Shown piece after piece: positions 24,958-34,416 of a stretch of DNA of 64,000 nt. The notes beneath the pieces were generated by a model that searched no databases, had not been told where the DNA came from, and saw nothing but the letters and a program-made list of their open reading frames with translations. The position numbers and the translations under genes were made by a program. The DNA comes from Deltaproteobacteria bacterium (GTDB lineage: Bacteria > Desulfobacterota > GWC2-55-46), in the NCBI GenBank assembly GCA_016177845.1, contig JACOUO010000011.1, positions 700,326-764,325 on the forward strand, given 5' to 3'. Numbering within the stretch: position 1 is the stretch's first letter; each line of letters begins with the position of its first letter.

Positions 24958-27822
24958 ATGAAAAGGTTCTTACAGGCAAAAGTTCTGCGCATTACCGGAC
25001 ACAGGCAAACTGATGAGGCGTTGCGGGAGAGCGAAGAGCGTTTTAGTTCGCTCATTCAAAACATCCCGAGCGTCATTCTCTACCTATCGCCTGACGGGCG
25101 GATACTTGAATTCAATCCAGAAGCTGAGCGGCTATATGGCCTAAAGCGCGAAGAGGCACTTGGAAAAAACTATTTGGAGCTGTTCCTTCCTGAAAATGTA
25201 CGGGATGCGGTTGCTGCCGATTTTAAAAAAGTCCTGGCGGGAATACCGACCAGAGGCTTTGAAAACCCGATCAAGGTGCGGGACGGCACTGAGCGAATAG
25301 TTCTCTGGAACGCCAATCGTATGCTCGATGCCGGAGGCCGCCCTGCCGGTATCATTGCTGTCGGACAGGACATTACCGCTAAAAAAAAGGCTGAGGAAGA
25401 ACATCTCCTCCACCTGCGCTTTCTGGAGAATCTTGAAGAGATCGACCGGGCCATCCGCTCCACGGAGGACCTGAATGAAATGATGATGAATGTGCTTGAT
25501 GCAGTCCTTTCGGTCTTTGAAAGCGACCGCACCTGGCTACTCTACCCTTGTGACCCCCGCGCCCCGTCGCATAGGGTCCCCATGGAACGGACCCGCAAGG
25601 AATATCCCGGCGCATTTGCTGCCGGAATAGACATGCCGACACTGCCCGAAGCCGCTGAAATCTTCCAGATGGCACTGGACAATGACGGCCCGGTTACTTT
25701 TGACCCACAATCCGAGAAGGCTCTGCCGCCGCATATATCCGAACAGTTCTCCATCAAATCCATGATTCTAACAGCCATCTACCCGAAGCTTGGAAAACCC
25801 TGGGTCTTCGGCATGCACCAGTGTTCCAATGCCCGCGTCTGGACAGAAGAGGATATAAGGCTTTTCAAGGCAATCGGGCGCAGGGTTGCCGACAGGCTCA
25901 GCAGCCTGCTGCTCCTTACAGACCTGAAGGAAGAAGAGGAGAAGTTCCGCCAGCTTTCTGAAAATGTCGATGCGATTTTCTGGATCACATCCCTCGACAA
26001 ATCCAAACTGTTCTACATAAATCCAGCGTATGAGAAGGTATTTGGCCGCACATGCGAGAGCCTCTACAAATCTCCCAGGTCATTTATGGAGGCCATCCAC
26101 CCGGAAGACCGTGAGCGGATAATCAAAGCTATGCCAATGCAAAACCTCGGCACATTCGATGAAGAATACAGGATCATCCGCGCAGACGGAACTATCCGCT
26201 GGATAAAGACGCATGCCTTTCCTGTAAAGAATGAAACAGGAGAGGTTTACCGTATTGCAGGCGTCACTGCCGACATTACTGAGCGCAAACTTGCGAATGA
26301 GGAATTGATAAGCTCTGAGAGAAAGTACCGCACCCTCTTCGAAGAATCGAAAGACACTATCCTGATATTCAACCCGGAAGGAAGAATCCTTGATATCAAC
26401 AGCTCGGGGCTGGAACTTTTCGGTTATCACTCCAAAGAAGAGCTTTTCAAAATCAACTTCAACGAGCTTTGCTGTGACCCGGACGACAGAAAAAGATTCG
26501 CGCATGAAATAGAGCAAAGGGGGTTTGTGAGGGACTTCGAGGTGCAGTTAATGAGGAAGGACGGGCAGAAGGCCGATGTGAATGTGACCGCGAATACGGT
26601 GCGCGATGACTTGGGCAACATTGTGATGTACAGGGGCATACTGCGGGATGTTACCGAGAGTAAAAAGCTTGAGCAACAGCTCTTACAGGCACAGAAGATG
26701 GAAGCTGTCGGGCAGCTTTCAGGCGGTATAGCCCATGACTTTAACAACATTTTGACCACGATAATGGGCTCCGGCGAACTCCTGGAGATGAAGATAGAGA
26801 AAGATGACCCGGCACGGGTCTTTGTTGACAACATCCTCTCATCAACAGCCAAGGCCGCGAAGCTGACCCAAAGCCTGCTCACCTTCAGCCGAAAGCAGCC
26901 GGTTGACCTTGTGCCTCTGAAACTGAATGAGCTTATAGTAAATTTCAAAAAACTCCTTTCGCGCCTCATCGGTGAAGACATTGAACTTAAGACGGCTCTT
27001 ACGGGCTATGACCCTGTTATCAGCGCGGACAAAAGCCAGATGGAGCAGATACTAATGAACCTCGCCACAAACGCGCGGCACGCGATGCCTGCAGGCGGCC
27101 TATTAAGGATAAAGACTGAGCTTGCAGAATTGGATGACGAATTTGTAAGAGCGCATGGTTACGGAGCACCCGGAGGGTTTGTTTTGCTTAGCGTATCAGA
27201 CACAGGGGTCGGGATGGATTCAAGGACCAAAGAAAGGATATTCGAGCCTTTCTTTACGACCAAAGAGGTCGGGAAAGGCTCCGGCCTCGGGCTCTCCATA
27301 GTGTACGGGATTGTCAAGCAGCATAACGGATATATAGATGTTTACAGCGAGCCGGGAAAGGGAACCGAATTCAAAATATATTTTCCGCTGACCGAATTAG
27401 GGTCGGAAAAAGCCGCAGAATTTAAAATCTCTGAGACTGCAACAGGCGGCTCTGAAACGATTTTGCTCGCCGAGGATGACGAGAGCATCAGGACCCTCAT
27501 AAGGTTTACACTCGAAAGATTTGGATACAGGGTCATAGAAGCTGCAGACGGGGAGGACGCTGTAGAAAAATTCAAAAAGAATAAAGCAATGATAGATCTT
27601 CTGGTCTCCGACCTGATAATGCCAAAAAAAAGCGGCAAGGAGGTCTACAGTGAATTGCTCAAGATGAACCCGTCTCTCAAGGCCTTATTCATAAGCGGCT
27701 ATACCGAAGAGGTTATCCAGAAAAAGGGCCTGCTCGAAGAGAAGCTGCGCTTTATCCCCAAGCCTTTCTCACTCACCTATTTTTTAAAAAAGATACGGGA
27801 AGTTCTCGATATGGAAACATAG
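24958..27822 (+). CDS. Hybrid histidine kinase with PAS-GAF-PAS-PAS-HisKA-HATPase-REC
   Basis: 954 residues without transmembrane segments, so cytosolic. Reading in order: PAS (about 25-145, ending VGQDITAKKKAEEE), a GAF-like domain (150-315, with MILTAIYPKLGKPWVFGMHQ), PAS (320-445, ending VTADITERK), PAS (450-570), HisKA with GGIAHDFNNILTTIMGSG, HATPase with NLATNARHAMPAGG and GSGLGLSIVYGIVKQHNG, and a C-terminal receiver (about 835-950) with phosphoacceptor aspartate in DLLVSDLIMPKKSG. The signal is unknown. It is convergent with the cco locus, only 17 bp separating the stops and no terminator between. Confidence 0.92.
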   Translation: MKRFLQAKVLRITGHRQTDEALRESEERFSSLIQNIPSVILYLSPDGRILEFNPEAERLYGLKREEALGKNYLELFLPENVRDAVAADFKKVLAGIPTRGFENPIKVRDGTERIVLWNANRMLDAGGRPAGIIAVGQDITAKKKAEEEHLLHLRFLENLEEIDRAIRSTEDLNEMMMNVLDAVLSVFESDRTWLLYPCDPRAPSHRVPMERTRKEYPGAFAAGIDMPTLPEAAEIFQMALDNDGPVTFDPQSEKALPPHISEQFSIKSMILTAIYPKLGKPWVFGMHQCSNARVWTEEDIRLFKAIGRRVADRLSSLLLLTDLKEEEEKFRQLSENVDAIFWITSLDKSKLFYINPAYEKVFGRTCESLYKSPRSFMEAIHPEDRERIIKAMPMQNLGTFDEEYRIIRADGTIRWIKTHAFPVKNETGEVYRIAGVTADITERKLANEELISSERKYRTLFEESKDTILIFNPEGRILDINSSGLELFGYHSKEELFKINFNELCCDPDDRKRFAHEIEQRGFVRDFEVQLMRKDGQKADVNVTANTVRDDLGNIVMYRGILRDVTESKKLEQQLLQAQKMEAVGQLSGGIAHDFNNILTTIMGSGELLEMKIEKDDPARVFVDNILSSTAKAAKLTQSLLTFSRKQPVDLVPLKLNELIVNFKKLLSRLIGEDIELKTALTGYDPVISADKSQMEQILMNLATNARHAMPAGGLLRIKTELAELDDEFVRAHGYGAPGGFVLLSVSDTGVGMDSRTKERIFEPFFTTKEVGKGSGLGLSIVYGIVKQHNGYIDVYSEPGKGTEFKIYFPLTELGSEKAAEFKISETATGGSETILLAEDDESIRTLIRFTLERFGYRVIEAADGEDAVEKFKKNKAMIDLLVSDLIMPKKSGKEVYSELLKMNPSLKALFISGYTEEVIQKKGLLEEKLRFIPKPFSLTYFLKKIREVLDMET

Positions 27823-27839
27823 TGGCTCATACGCCATTT

Positions 27840-28529
27840 TCAGCTCAGAGTGCATAGCGGATATACTTTCATGAGCATATCCATGAACTGGCCTGAAAAG
27901 AATATCGATTTTATTCCGAGAGCTATGATGATGACCGAAGAAAAGGCTGACAGGGCCCTTGACCTGTATTTGCCGAGCATCCCTGAATAAGAGCCTGCTA
28001 AGAGCAGAGGCAAAAGCGTGCCTGCCCCAAGTGATGCCATTATAAGGGCCCCGTTTACGGGCTCTGCGGTTGAAGCGGCCTTTATACCCGCGGCATAGAG
28101 AAAGCCGCATGGAATTAACCCGTTCATCATCCCCAGAATAAAAGCCCCTGATTTTTTATTATTCAGACGAAGCCGTGAAAAAAATTGCGGGATTTTAAGC
28201 GGCAGGAGCCCCGCAAAAAATCTTTTGACCTTTACAGGCATAAAGCCAAGCATTTCCATACCGATAAGGATCATGAAGATGCCTGCCAGCACTGGGAGAG
28301 CCGTTTGGAATCTGCCGAAAAAGCCTGTTGCTATAAGCATCTTCCCCAGAAGCCCCATTAAAAACCCAAGCCCTACATAAGAGGCAATCCTGCCTGCGTT
28401 ATAAAAGAACGAGAATAAAAAACCGCCGCCAAACTTCATGGAGCAGGCCATGATAAGCCCGCCGCACATGGCAAGGCAATGGAGCGCGCCCAAAAGACCG
28501 ACGCTGAACATAAGGACATAATCTGTCAT
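27840..28529 (-). CDS. SafE/TauE-like membrane protein of the cbb3 assembly cluster
   Basis: 229 residues with six hydrophobic helices and the N-terminal motif GLLGALHCLAMCGGLIMA, typical of the COG2836 family that often ends ccoGHIS operons. The family is annotated as sulphite exporter or DsbD-like. Its job in cbb3 loci is unproven but probably copper or redox handling during assembly. It starts directly after the ccoS stop (no gap), so it is co-translated. Membrane location is certain; substrate is not. Confidence 0.82.
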   Translation of the reverse strand: MTDYVLMFSVGLLGALHCLAMCGGLIMACSMKFGGGFLFSFFYNAGRIASYVGLGFLMGLLGKMLIATGFFGRFQTALPVLAGIFMILIGMEMLGFMPVKVKRFFAGLLPLKIPQFFSRLRLNNKKSGAFILGMMNGLIPCGFLYAAGIKAASTAEPVNGALIMASLGAGTLLPLLLAGSYSGMLGKYRSRALSAFSSVIIIALGIKSIFFSGQFMDMLMKVYPLCTLS

Positions 28530-28679
28530 CTATTTATCATCCCCGTCATCGAAAAATATCCTGTACTTGGGCCCTTCCATATCCTCGAACTGGCCTGACC
28601 TGACAGACCAGACAAGGAATACCAGCCCAATCGCCCCCAGAAATATTACCGCAGGTATCATTAAAAAAAGTATCTCCAT
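28530..28679 (-). CDS. ccoS: cbb3 oxidase maturation protein CcoS (49 residues)
   Basis: A tiny gene found by reading the gap after ccoI. It encodes one transmembrane helix (MEILFLMIPAVIFLGAIGLV) followed by WSVRSGQFEDMEGPKYRIFF and an acidic tail DDGDDK. The QFEDMEGP..RI pattern is the CcoS signature. CcoS is needed for haem and copper insertion into CcoN. A strong GGGAGGAAG ribosome-binding site precedes the ATG. It lies between ccoI and the SafE-like gene, the usual order. Confidence 0.9.
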   Translation of the reverse strand: MEILFLMIPAVIFLGAIGLVFLVWSVRSGQFEDMEGPKYRIFFDDGDDK

Positions 28680-28689
28680 ACTTCCTCCC

Positions 28690-31212
28690 CTATCTCTCCC
28701 GTGCCGTCCACAGTGAATTTCCTATAACGGCAAGCGAGCTTAAAGGCATGGCTACAGCCGCAAGCACCGGCACGATAAAGCCAAGGGCCGCAAGCGGCGT
28801 CATTATGATGTTGTAGACAAACGATATCATCAGGTTTCCCTTTACGGCCTTGAAGGCATTTCTTGATGTCCTGATGGAGTCAACTACAAGCATTGGGTTA
28901 CTGTTGAGCAGCACTATATCCGCGGAGGATATAGCAATATCCGCGCCTGACCCTATCGCAATGCCTACATCGGCCCTTGCAAGCGCAGGCCCGTCGTTTA
29001 TCCCGTCCCCCACCATGACAACAACCCAGCCCTCGCCTTTTATCTTCCTGATGACATTCTCTTTATCTTCAGGCATCACCCCGGCAATCACATTTTCTAT
29101 TCCGAGAGGGCCGGCAATGGCCTGTGCCGCAAGCCTGTTATCTCCGGTCAGCATTGTGATCGTAAGCCCCATTGATTTAAGCCGCTTTACGGCTTCTTCG
29201 GACTCAGCCCTCAACGGATCGGACACAGCTATCAGCCCCATTACTTCAGAAGCTGACTGGCTTGATTTCGCTATATATACAACCGATTTTCCCTGGCCGC
29301 TTAGCGCCTGTTCCTGTCTTAAAAGGTCAGCCGGAATATATATGCACCTCTCTTTAATGAAAAACGCTGAGCTTCCTGCAATTATCTTTTCTTTTAAGGC
29401 GGAATCACGGAAGTGGACAATGTTTGAGGTGATGGTCCTTTGGGCTGAAGCCGTTTTTCTGACGAACGCCTCAGCGCCCCTGCCCGGATAAGCCCTGAAC
29501 CCTTCGGCCTTGTTTATAAAAGCCCCGCGTTTAAGGGCCTCTTCATGTATAGCCTTTCCTATCGGGTGCTCAGAGAACTGCTCCAATGTGCCTGCAAGAC
29601 CAAGCAGTTCCTTCTCATCATTGCAGCGCGCGGATATTACATCGGTAACAAGCATCCTGCCCTGCGTGAGCGTCCCTGTCTTATCAAAAACCACATGGGT
29701 TGCCTTATGGAGTTTTTCAAGGGCCTCACCGCTTTTTATAAAGATGCCTTTGCGGGCCGCTTCCCCGCAAGCCGCCAGCACTGCCGCGGGGGTTGCAAGG
29801 GCAAGCGCGCAAGGGCATGTCACTATCAGAACGGCTACTGAATAGACTACAGCTTTTGAAGGGTCATTCAAATACCAGTAGATGAATGTACAAACAGCGG
29901 CGGCCAGTATTATCGGAACAAAATATCCGGCAATCCTGTCAGATAGCTTCTGGATACTGGCTTTACTCACCTGCGCGTTCTCAAGCAATTTCGTGATACC
30001 CGAGAGCCTTGTATCGCCGCCCGCCTTTGTGACCTCGAATAAAAAAACCCCGTCAGTATTTATCGTCGCCCCGAATACCTCCGAGCCTTTCTCTTTTACT
30101 ACAGGCTTTGATTCGCCTGTAAGCAGCGATTCATCTACGCTGGTAAGCCCCTCAGTTATAATGCCGTCAAGCGGGACTCTCTCGCCGGGCTTTACCTCAA
30201 GAATATCGCCAACCGTTACAGTACGCGCAGGCACAACTGTCCTTACACCGTCTTTGACAAGGGTGGCCTTTTCAACTGCCATATGCCTGAGGCGGGAAAT
30301 GGCGTTTCCAGCCTTTCTCTTTGCGCCTGCTTCAAGAAACCTTCCTATAAGGATCAGGAATATGAACATTACGACTGAATCGAAATAGACATCTCCCCTG
30401 CCCTTGATTGTCGCCCACACGCTGTAGAAAAATGTGATAAGCGAACCCAAGGCTATTGGCAGGTCCATTGTCATGGCCCTGTTGAGAAGCCCTCTTAAGG
30501 CCCCGGACACAAAGGGAAACCCTGAATAGAATACAACAGGTACTGCCACAAAAAGACTAAGCCACTGGAGAAAACCCTTATAGCTTTCTTCAATCCCCCA
30601 GAAATAACCGGCATAGAGCCCTTCGGCAAGGAACATGGAAGCCGCAGCGCAAAAGCCGGCAACGGACATCCTTACAAGGATGTCCGTACGCCCGTTATCA
30701 AGGGCCGCCTCCTTTGTCCTGTCATAAGCTGAGGCCTTATAGCCGAGTGAATTTATTTTTTTGATGATATCTTTCAGAGAGGTTTTATGAGCGCTCCATT
30801 TGACAGCCATCTCATGAGTAGAAAAGTTGACGCTTGAGATGGCGACTCCCTCAATCCTTGATGTCACCTTTTCTAAAAGCCACACGCATGCGGCACAGTG
30901 AATGCCCTCAATTTGAAGAGTTGCCTCCCTAAGCTCCCCTGTCTCTTTTACAAACGAATCATCTGCAAAAAGGTCTTCTTTTTCAGCGAGGAATAAAGCC
31001 TTGCCCGGCAGCTTATCCCTTTTCTCATAATATCCTTCAAGGTTTGAAGCAAAGATGTATTTGGCAACCGAGGCACACCCTGCGCAGCAAAACTCAAGGT
31101 CCCGGCCTTTTATATTTTCGCTGAAAAATGCCCCGTCTTCCTGCCCACAGTGAAAACACGCCTTTTTTTCTGCTGCGCCTATGGCGAGTGTATCCGTACT
31201 TTCAAGCACCAT
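28690..31212 (-). CDS. ccoI: Copper-transporting P1B-type ATPase CcoI
   Basis: 840 residues. An N-terminal cysteine-rich domain (C19xxC22, C42C43xxC46) is followed by an HMA domain with C106xxC109 (GIHCAACVW). Eight transmembrane helices follow, with the metal-transport motif TCPCAL at 465-470, phosphorylation loop D510KTGT and the hinge GDGINDGPALARADVGIA. This domain order is CcoI/FixI, which exports copper for the cbb3 oxidase. It lies between ccoH and ccoS. Confidence 0.94.
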   Translation of the reverse strand: MVLESTDTLAIGAAEKKACFHCGQEDGAFFSENIKGRDLEFCCAGCASVAKYIFASNLEGYYEKRDKLPGKALFLAEKEDLFADDSFVKETGELREATLQIEGIHCAACVWLLEKVTSRIEGVAISSVNFSTHEMAVKWSAHKTSLKDIIKKINSLGYKASAYDRTKEAALDNGRTDILVRMSVAGFCAAASMFLAEGLYAGYFWGIEESYKGFLQWLSLFVAVPVVFYSGFPFVSGALRGLLNRAMTMDLPIALGSLITFFYSVWATIKGRGDVYFDSVVMFIFLILIGRFLEAGAKRKAGNAISRLRHMAVEKATLVKDGVRTVVPARTVTVGDILEVKPGERVPLDGIITEGLTSVDESLLTGESKPVVKEKGSEVFGATINTDGVFLFEVTKAGGDTRLSGITKLLENAQVSKASIQKLSDRIAGYFVPIILAAAVCTFIYWYLNDPSKAVVYSVAVLIVTCPCALALATPAAVLAACGEAARKGIFIKSGEALEKLHKATHVVFDKTGTLTQGRMLVTDVISARCNDEKELLGLAGTLEQFSEHPIGKAIHEEALKRGAFINKAEGFRAYPGRGAEAFVRKTASAQRTITSNIVHFRDSALKEKIIAGSSAFFIKERCIYIPADLLRQEQALSGQGKSVVYIAKSSQSASEVMGLIAVSDPLRAESEEAVKRLKSMGLTITMLTGDNRLAAQAIAGPLGIENVIAGVMPEDKENVIRKIKGEGWVVVMVGDGINDGPALARADVGIAIGSGADIAISSADIVLLNSNPMLVVDSIRTSRNAFKAVKGNLMISFVYNIIMTPLAALGFIVPVLAAVAMPLSSLAVIGNSLWTARER

Positions 31213-31214
31213 GT

Positions 31215-31679
31215 CTACACCTTGACCTTAAAGCTCTTCTCGATTGATTTTCCCGACCTCGCCGCTTTCACATCCATGTACCAGTACCCTTCAAGCGGAA
31301 TTGAAATTATTCCTGAGTATGAACCGTCTTTTAAGTAGAGCGTTACGCTACTGTCGAACTTATTTGTAGCCGGGCGCTTTAAAAAAAGCATTACTTCTGC
31401 ATCTTTGACCCATCTGTTTTCAGAATCCTTTATATCTACTTTTACGGTATTACCCTGCGGCTTAGGGATGCCATCGAATGAAAGCTCTATATTCCATCCG
31501 AGCATGCGCTCTTCCGTAATTTTATTATTATAAAGCAGGCCCTTCCTGTAATAGTCCGCATCAGTAAGGCCGTCATCGCTCTTTACCGCAAAGTACAGGA
31601 ATGTAAAATTCACAATAAAGATTACTGAGAAGAATGCAACAATGGCTGCGGGCCATGGAGATATTTTTTTCTTTTCCAC
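31215..31679 (-). CDS. ccoH: FixH/CcoH family cbb3 assembly protein
   Basis: The GTG at 31679 is preferred to the upstream in-frame start at 31709 because AAAGGAGAG stands 8 nt before it and the longer version overlaps ccoG. The protein then has an N-terminal transmembrane helix (PWPAAIVAFFSVIFIVNFTFLYF) and a periplasmic beta-rich domain (about 55-154) ending LEGYWYMDVKAARSGKSIEK. This is the FixH layout. CcoH helps stabilise the assembled oxidase. It lies between ccoG and ccoI. Confidence 0.88.
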   Translation of the reverse strand: MEKKKISPWPAAIVAFFSVIFIVNFTFLYFAVKSDDGLTDADYYRKGLLYNNKITEERMLGWNIELSFDGIPKPQGNTVKVDIKDSENRWVKDAEVMLFLKRPATNKFDSSVTLYLKDGSYSGIISIPLEGYWYMDVKAARSGKSIEKSFKVKV

Positions 31680-31705
31680 TTCACTCTCTCCTTTTAAAAC
31701 ACAAA

Positions 31706-33082
31706 TCACCTAAGGGAGACCTTAGCATGTTTATCAGCCGTATCAGGCGTAAGGAATGTTGAGCCGCGTCTGGCAACCATACGGGGATTATCCACATCTT
31801 CTATAACAAAATCGAAGTGCGTGACCTTCTTATCCGTTATTCCGTTCTCAATTACAAGCGCGAGATAGGTCTTATAAACCTCGCCGCTTTTGACTGTTAT
31901 AGGGTTTGCCCCCATGCGCATTGATGCGTTCAGGCCCTCTGTCTTTATCATGTACTTATGGTCAACCCTGTCCATGTTCATTGCCTTTATCGTGTACATG
32001 TTCGATATGCGCCCGTCCTCTGTTCTCTGGTACAGCGATGACCTCTCCCTGAGCACATCAAGGTCAAGCGGCTTTCTTACAGAAAGCTTGTATGTAAAGG
32101 TCGAGACAAGCAGCACGAGCGATACGGCGTACACGAACATCCTCGGCCTCAGCACCTTTGTGGCCCCGCCTGCTATTGACCTGAGAGAGCCGTACCTTAT
32201 AAGCCCTCGGGCAAGGCCCAGCTTATCCATCACCGAGTTGCACGCGTCAACGCACTGGGCGCAGGCGATGCACTCATACTGAAGCCCGTTCCTTATATCT
32301 ATGCCAGTGGGGCAGACCTGCACGCACAGAGTGCAATTGACACAATCTCCCGCGCCCTTTTGCGCATCTTTCTTATGCCCTCTCGGCTCACCCCTTTTCT
32401 GGTCATAGCCTATGATAAGGGTGTCCTGGTCAAAGAGCGCGCTTTGAAACCTTCCGTAAGGGCAAGGGACAAGACACATCAGCTCTCTTAAAAAAGCGCA
32501 GTCCATGTATGTGGTAAATGTAAAAAAGCCCAGCCAGAAGAGGTTCGCGGAAGTAAGGGTAAATGTTGCAAGCCTTTCAAAAAGCTCTGAGGCAGGCACA
32601 AAGTACGCCACAAACGTAAAGGCGGTAAAGAACGAGAACGCTATCCAGAGAGAATGCTTTGCTGCCTTTTCACCTATTTTTATAATTGTCCATGAGCCTT
32701 TATCGAGCGTTATCCTCTCTCTCCTGTCGCCCTCGATAAATTTTTCAATAAGCATGAATATGTCTGTAAAGAGGGTCTGCGGGCATGCGTATCCGCACCA
32801 GAGCCTGCCTGCCAGAGCCGTAAAGAAAAAAAGAGAAAAAACAAGAAAGACAAGGAGTATAGCTAAGTAATATACCTCCTGAGGCCAGATGATGAGATTA
32901 AAGATATAGAACTTTCTGCCGGGTATATCGAAAAGAAGCGCGGGATGGCCGTCGTACCTCACCCAGGGCAGGATGAAGTAGATGCCGAGAAGCAGCGCGC
33001 TTACTGCCCACCTTACCGACCTGAACCTGCCTGATACGCTTTTAGGATATATCTTCACTCTTTTTTCGGTAGTATCCGCCAT
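31706..33082 (-). CDS. ccoG: CcoG (FixG) membrane ferredoxin-type protein
   Basis: 458 residues: about five transmembrane segments, NosR/RdxA-like cytosolic cysteine motifs including the twin [4Fe-4S] sites CVNCTLCVQVCPTGIDI and CIACAQCVDACNSVMDKLG around residues 245-290, and a C-terminal periplasmic Ig-like domain (about 335-458). CcoG reduces copper(II) for delivery to cbb3. The membrane half also has CAYACPQTLFTD. It is separated from ccoP by a GC-rich hairpin without a T-run. Confidence 0.94.
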   Translation of the reverse strand: MADTTEKRVKIYPKSVSGRFRSVRWAVSALLLGIYFILPWVRYDGHPALLFDIPGRKFYIFNLIIWPQEVYYLAILLVFLVFSLFFFTALAGRLWCGYACPQTLFTDIFMLIEKFIEGDRRERITLDKGSWTIIKIGEKAAKHSLWIAFSFFTAFTFVAYFVPASELFERLATFTLTSANLFWLGFFTFTTYMDCAFLRELMCLVPCPYGRFQSALFDQDTLIIGYDQKRGEPRGHKKDAQKGAGDCVNCTLCVQVCPTGIDIRNGLQYECIACAQCVDACNSVMDKLGLARGLIRYGSLRSIAGGATKVLRPRMFVYAVSLVLLVSTFTYKLSVRKPLDLDVLRERSSLYQRTEDGRISNMYTIKAMNMDRVDHKYMIKTEGLNASMRMGANPITVKSGEVYKTYLALVIENGITDKKVTHFDFVIEDVDNPRMVARRGSTFLTPDTADKHAKVSLR

Positions 33083-33101
33083 AACCTTTTTCCATTAGAG
33101 C

Positions 33102-33129
33102 AGGCGGGCCCCTTTACCGGAGCCCGCCT
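33102..33129. promoter_or_regulatory. GC-rich hairpin between ccoP and ccoG
   Basis: AGGCGGGC (33102-33109) and GCCCGCCT (33122-33129) form a perfect 8-bp stem between the structural and assembly genes, without a T-run on the minus strand. It is probably an RNA-stability or processing element that lets ccoNOQP accumulate over ccoGHIS. Confidence 0.5.
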
Positions 33130-33134
33130 CAGAT

Positions 33135-33635
33135 TCATTTAGTTTCAGAGAGGCTTTTGACGAACGCCGCCACATCAGCTATTTTTTTCGCTCCGAGCGT
33201 CCCCCACGGAGGCATGCCGTTTGCCGTGCCTGATGTTATTGTCTTTACTATCTCTTCGGGCCTGCTGCCGTATATCCATGTCGCGTCAGTCAGGTTAGGC
33301 CCTATTGCGCCGTGCGCGTCCGCGCCGTGGCACGGAGTGCAGTTCTGCGCGAATATCTCCTTACCATCCGCTATCGCGCCCGGGTCCGCGACAAGCGCGT
33401 TCAGATCAACGGGCGCGTTCTTCAGTGAAGCGTATTTAACTGCCGCTTCCGCCATCTCTTCTTCGTACATACGGGCCTGGTTCCAGCCCGTCGCGCCCTT
33501 CCACCAGCCCGGATAAAGAATCCAGTAAGCTATGGCGAAAGCTATGGCGATATACAGCAGCCACATGAGCCACCGCGGGATGGGGTTATCGTATTCTTCT
33601 ATGCCGTCAATGGAGTGGGGAATTTTTTCCGCCAT
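33135..33635 (-). CDS. ccoP: cbb3 oxidase subunit CcoP, short one-haem form
   Basis: 166 residues: a CcoP N-terminus (HSIDGIEEYDNPIPRWLMWLLY) with one transmembrane helix, then a single cytochrome c domain with CTPCH near residue 102 and axial methionine in NGMPPWG near 143. Classic CcoP is about 300 residues with two CxxCH motifs. Here only one is visible, so this is a mono-haem, shortened CcoP. It passes electrons from soluble cytochrome c to CcoO/CcoN. It is 16 bp after ccoQ. Confidence 0.9.
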   Translation of the reverse strand: MAEKIPHSIDGIEEYDNPIPRWLMWLLYIAIAFAIAYWILYPGWWKGATGWNQARMYEEEMAEAAVKYASLKNAPVDLNALVADPGAIADGKEIFAQNCTPCHGADAHGAIGPNLTDATWIYGSRPEEIVKTITSGTANGMPPWGTLGAKKIADVAAFVKSLSETK

Positions 33636-33651
33636 CTTTAAGCCTCCTTAA

Positions 33652-33795
33652 TCAATCTTCGAGAAAAGGTATGTTTTTATGTTCTTCGAGCCTCTCCCTG
33701 TTCTTCCTTCTGTAAGCCCAAAAAAAGACGGCGCAGTAGAAGATGAAAAAAACTATCAGGATAAACGGCTTAGTCATCTCAAGGTATGTTTCCAT
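33652..33795 (-). CDS. ccoQ: cbb3 oxidase small subunit CcoQ (47 residues)
   Basis: Read from the gap between ccoO and ccoP: METYLEMTKPFILIVFF and a single transmembrane helix, then the basic stretch AYRRKNRERLEEHKNIPFLED. Size, one helix, basic cytoplasmic tail and position are those of CcoQ, which stabilises the complex under oxygen. The start lies 15 bp after the ccoO stop. Confidence 0.85.
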   Translation of the reverse strand: METYLEMTKPFILIVFFIFYCAVFFWAYRRKNRERLEEHKNIPFLED

Positions 33796-33810
33796 AAGCC
33801 CTCTTTGGTT

Positions 33811-34416
33811 TTACTGTCTTTTGACTGCCGTGCCGAGTGACTGCAGGTACGCAATTATGGCGTCAAGCTCTGTCTTTCCCTTCAACCCCTCCGGCGCCTT
33901 TCTTATCTCCTCATCCGTATACGGGACTCCGAGCGTCTTCATGGCCTGCATCTTTTTCTGTATGAGGCTATCATCCAGCGCGGCCTGCGAAAGCCACGGA
34001 TACCTCGGCATTACGGATTCAGGCACAAGCGAGCGCGGGTCTTCCATATGCTGCACATGCCATGAATCAGGGTACTTTTTGCCTATCCTCGCAAGGTCAG
34101 GCCCTGTCCTTTTTGAGCCCCATTGGAACGGGTGGTCATACATGGACTCGGCAGGCTTTGAGTACGGGCCATATCTTTCCGTTTCGGCCCTGAACGGCCT
34201 TATCATCTGGGAATGACAGTTGTAGCAGCCTTCCCTGATATAGATATCCCTGCCCTCAAGCTCAAGGGGCGCATACGGCCTGACACCTTCAAGCGGAGGG
34301 ATGGTCGATTTAAGAAAGAACAGCGGCGTAATTTCCACAAGCCCTCCGACGCTTATAAGGCATATGACAAGCACCGCCATCAAAAGGCTGTTTTTTTCAA
34401 TGACCTCGTGTCTCAT
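33811..34416 (-). CDS. ccoO: cbb3 oxidase mono-haem cytochrome c subunit CcoO
   Basis: 201 residues: an N-terminal membrane anchor (residues 12-34), a CcoO domain with haem-attachment [20 protein letters not shown] near residue 60, and axial-methionine region [12 protein letters not shown] near 130. It hands electrons from CcoP to CcoN. It overlaps ccoN by 4 nt. Confidence 0.95.
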   Translation of the reverse strand: MRHEVIEKNSLLMAVLVICLISVGGLVEITPLFFLKSTIPPLEGVRPYAPLELEGRDIYIREGCYNCHSQMIRPFRAETERYGPYSKPAESMYDHPFQWGSKRTGPDLARIGKKYPDSWHVQHMEDPRSLVPESVMPRYPWLSQAALDDSLIQKKMQAMKTLGVPYTDEEIRKAPEGLKGKTELDAIIAYLQSLGTAVKRQ

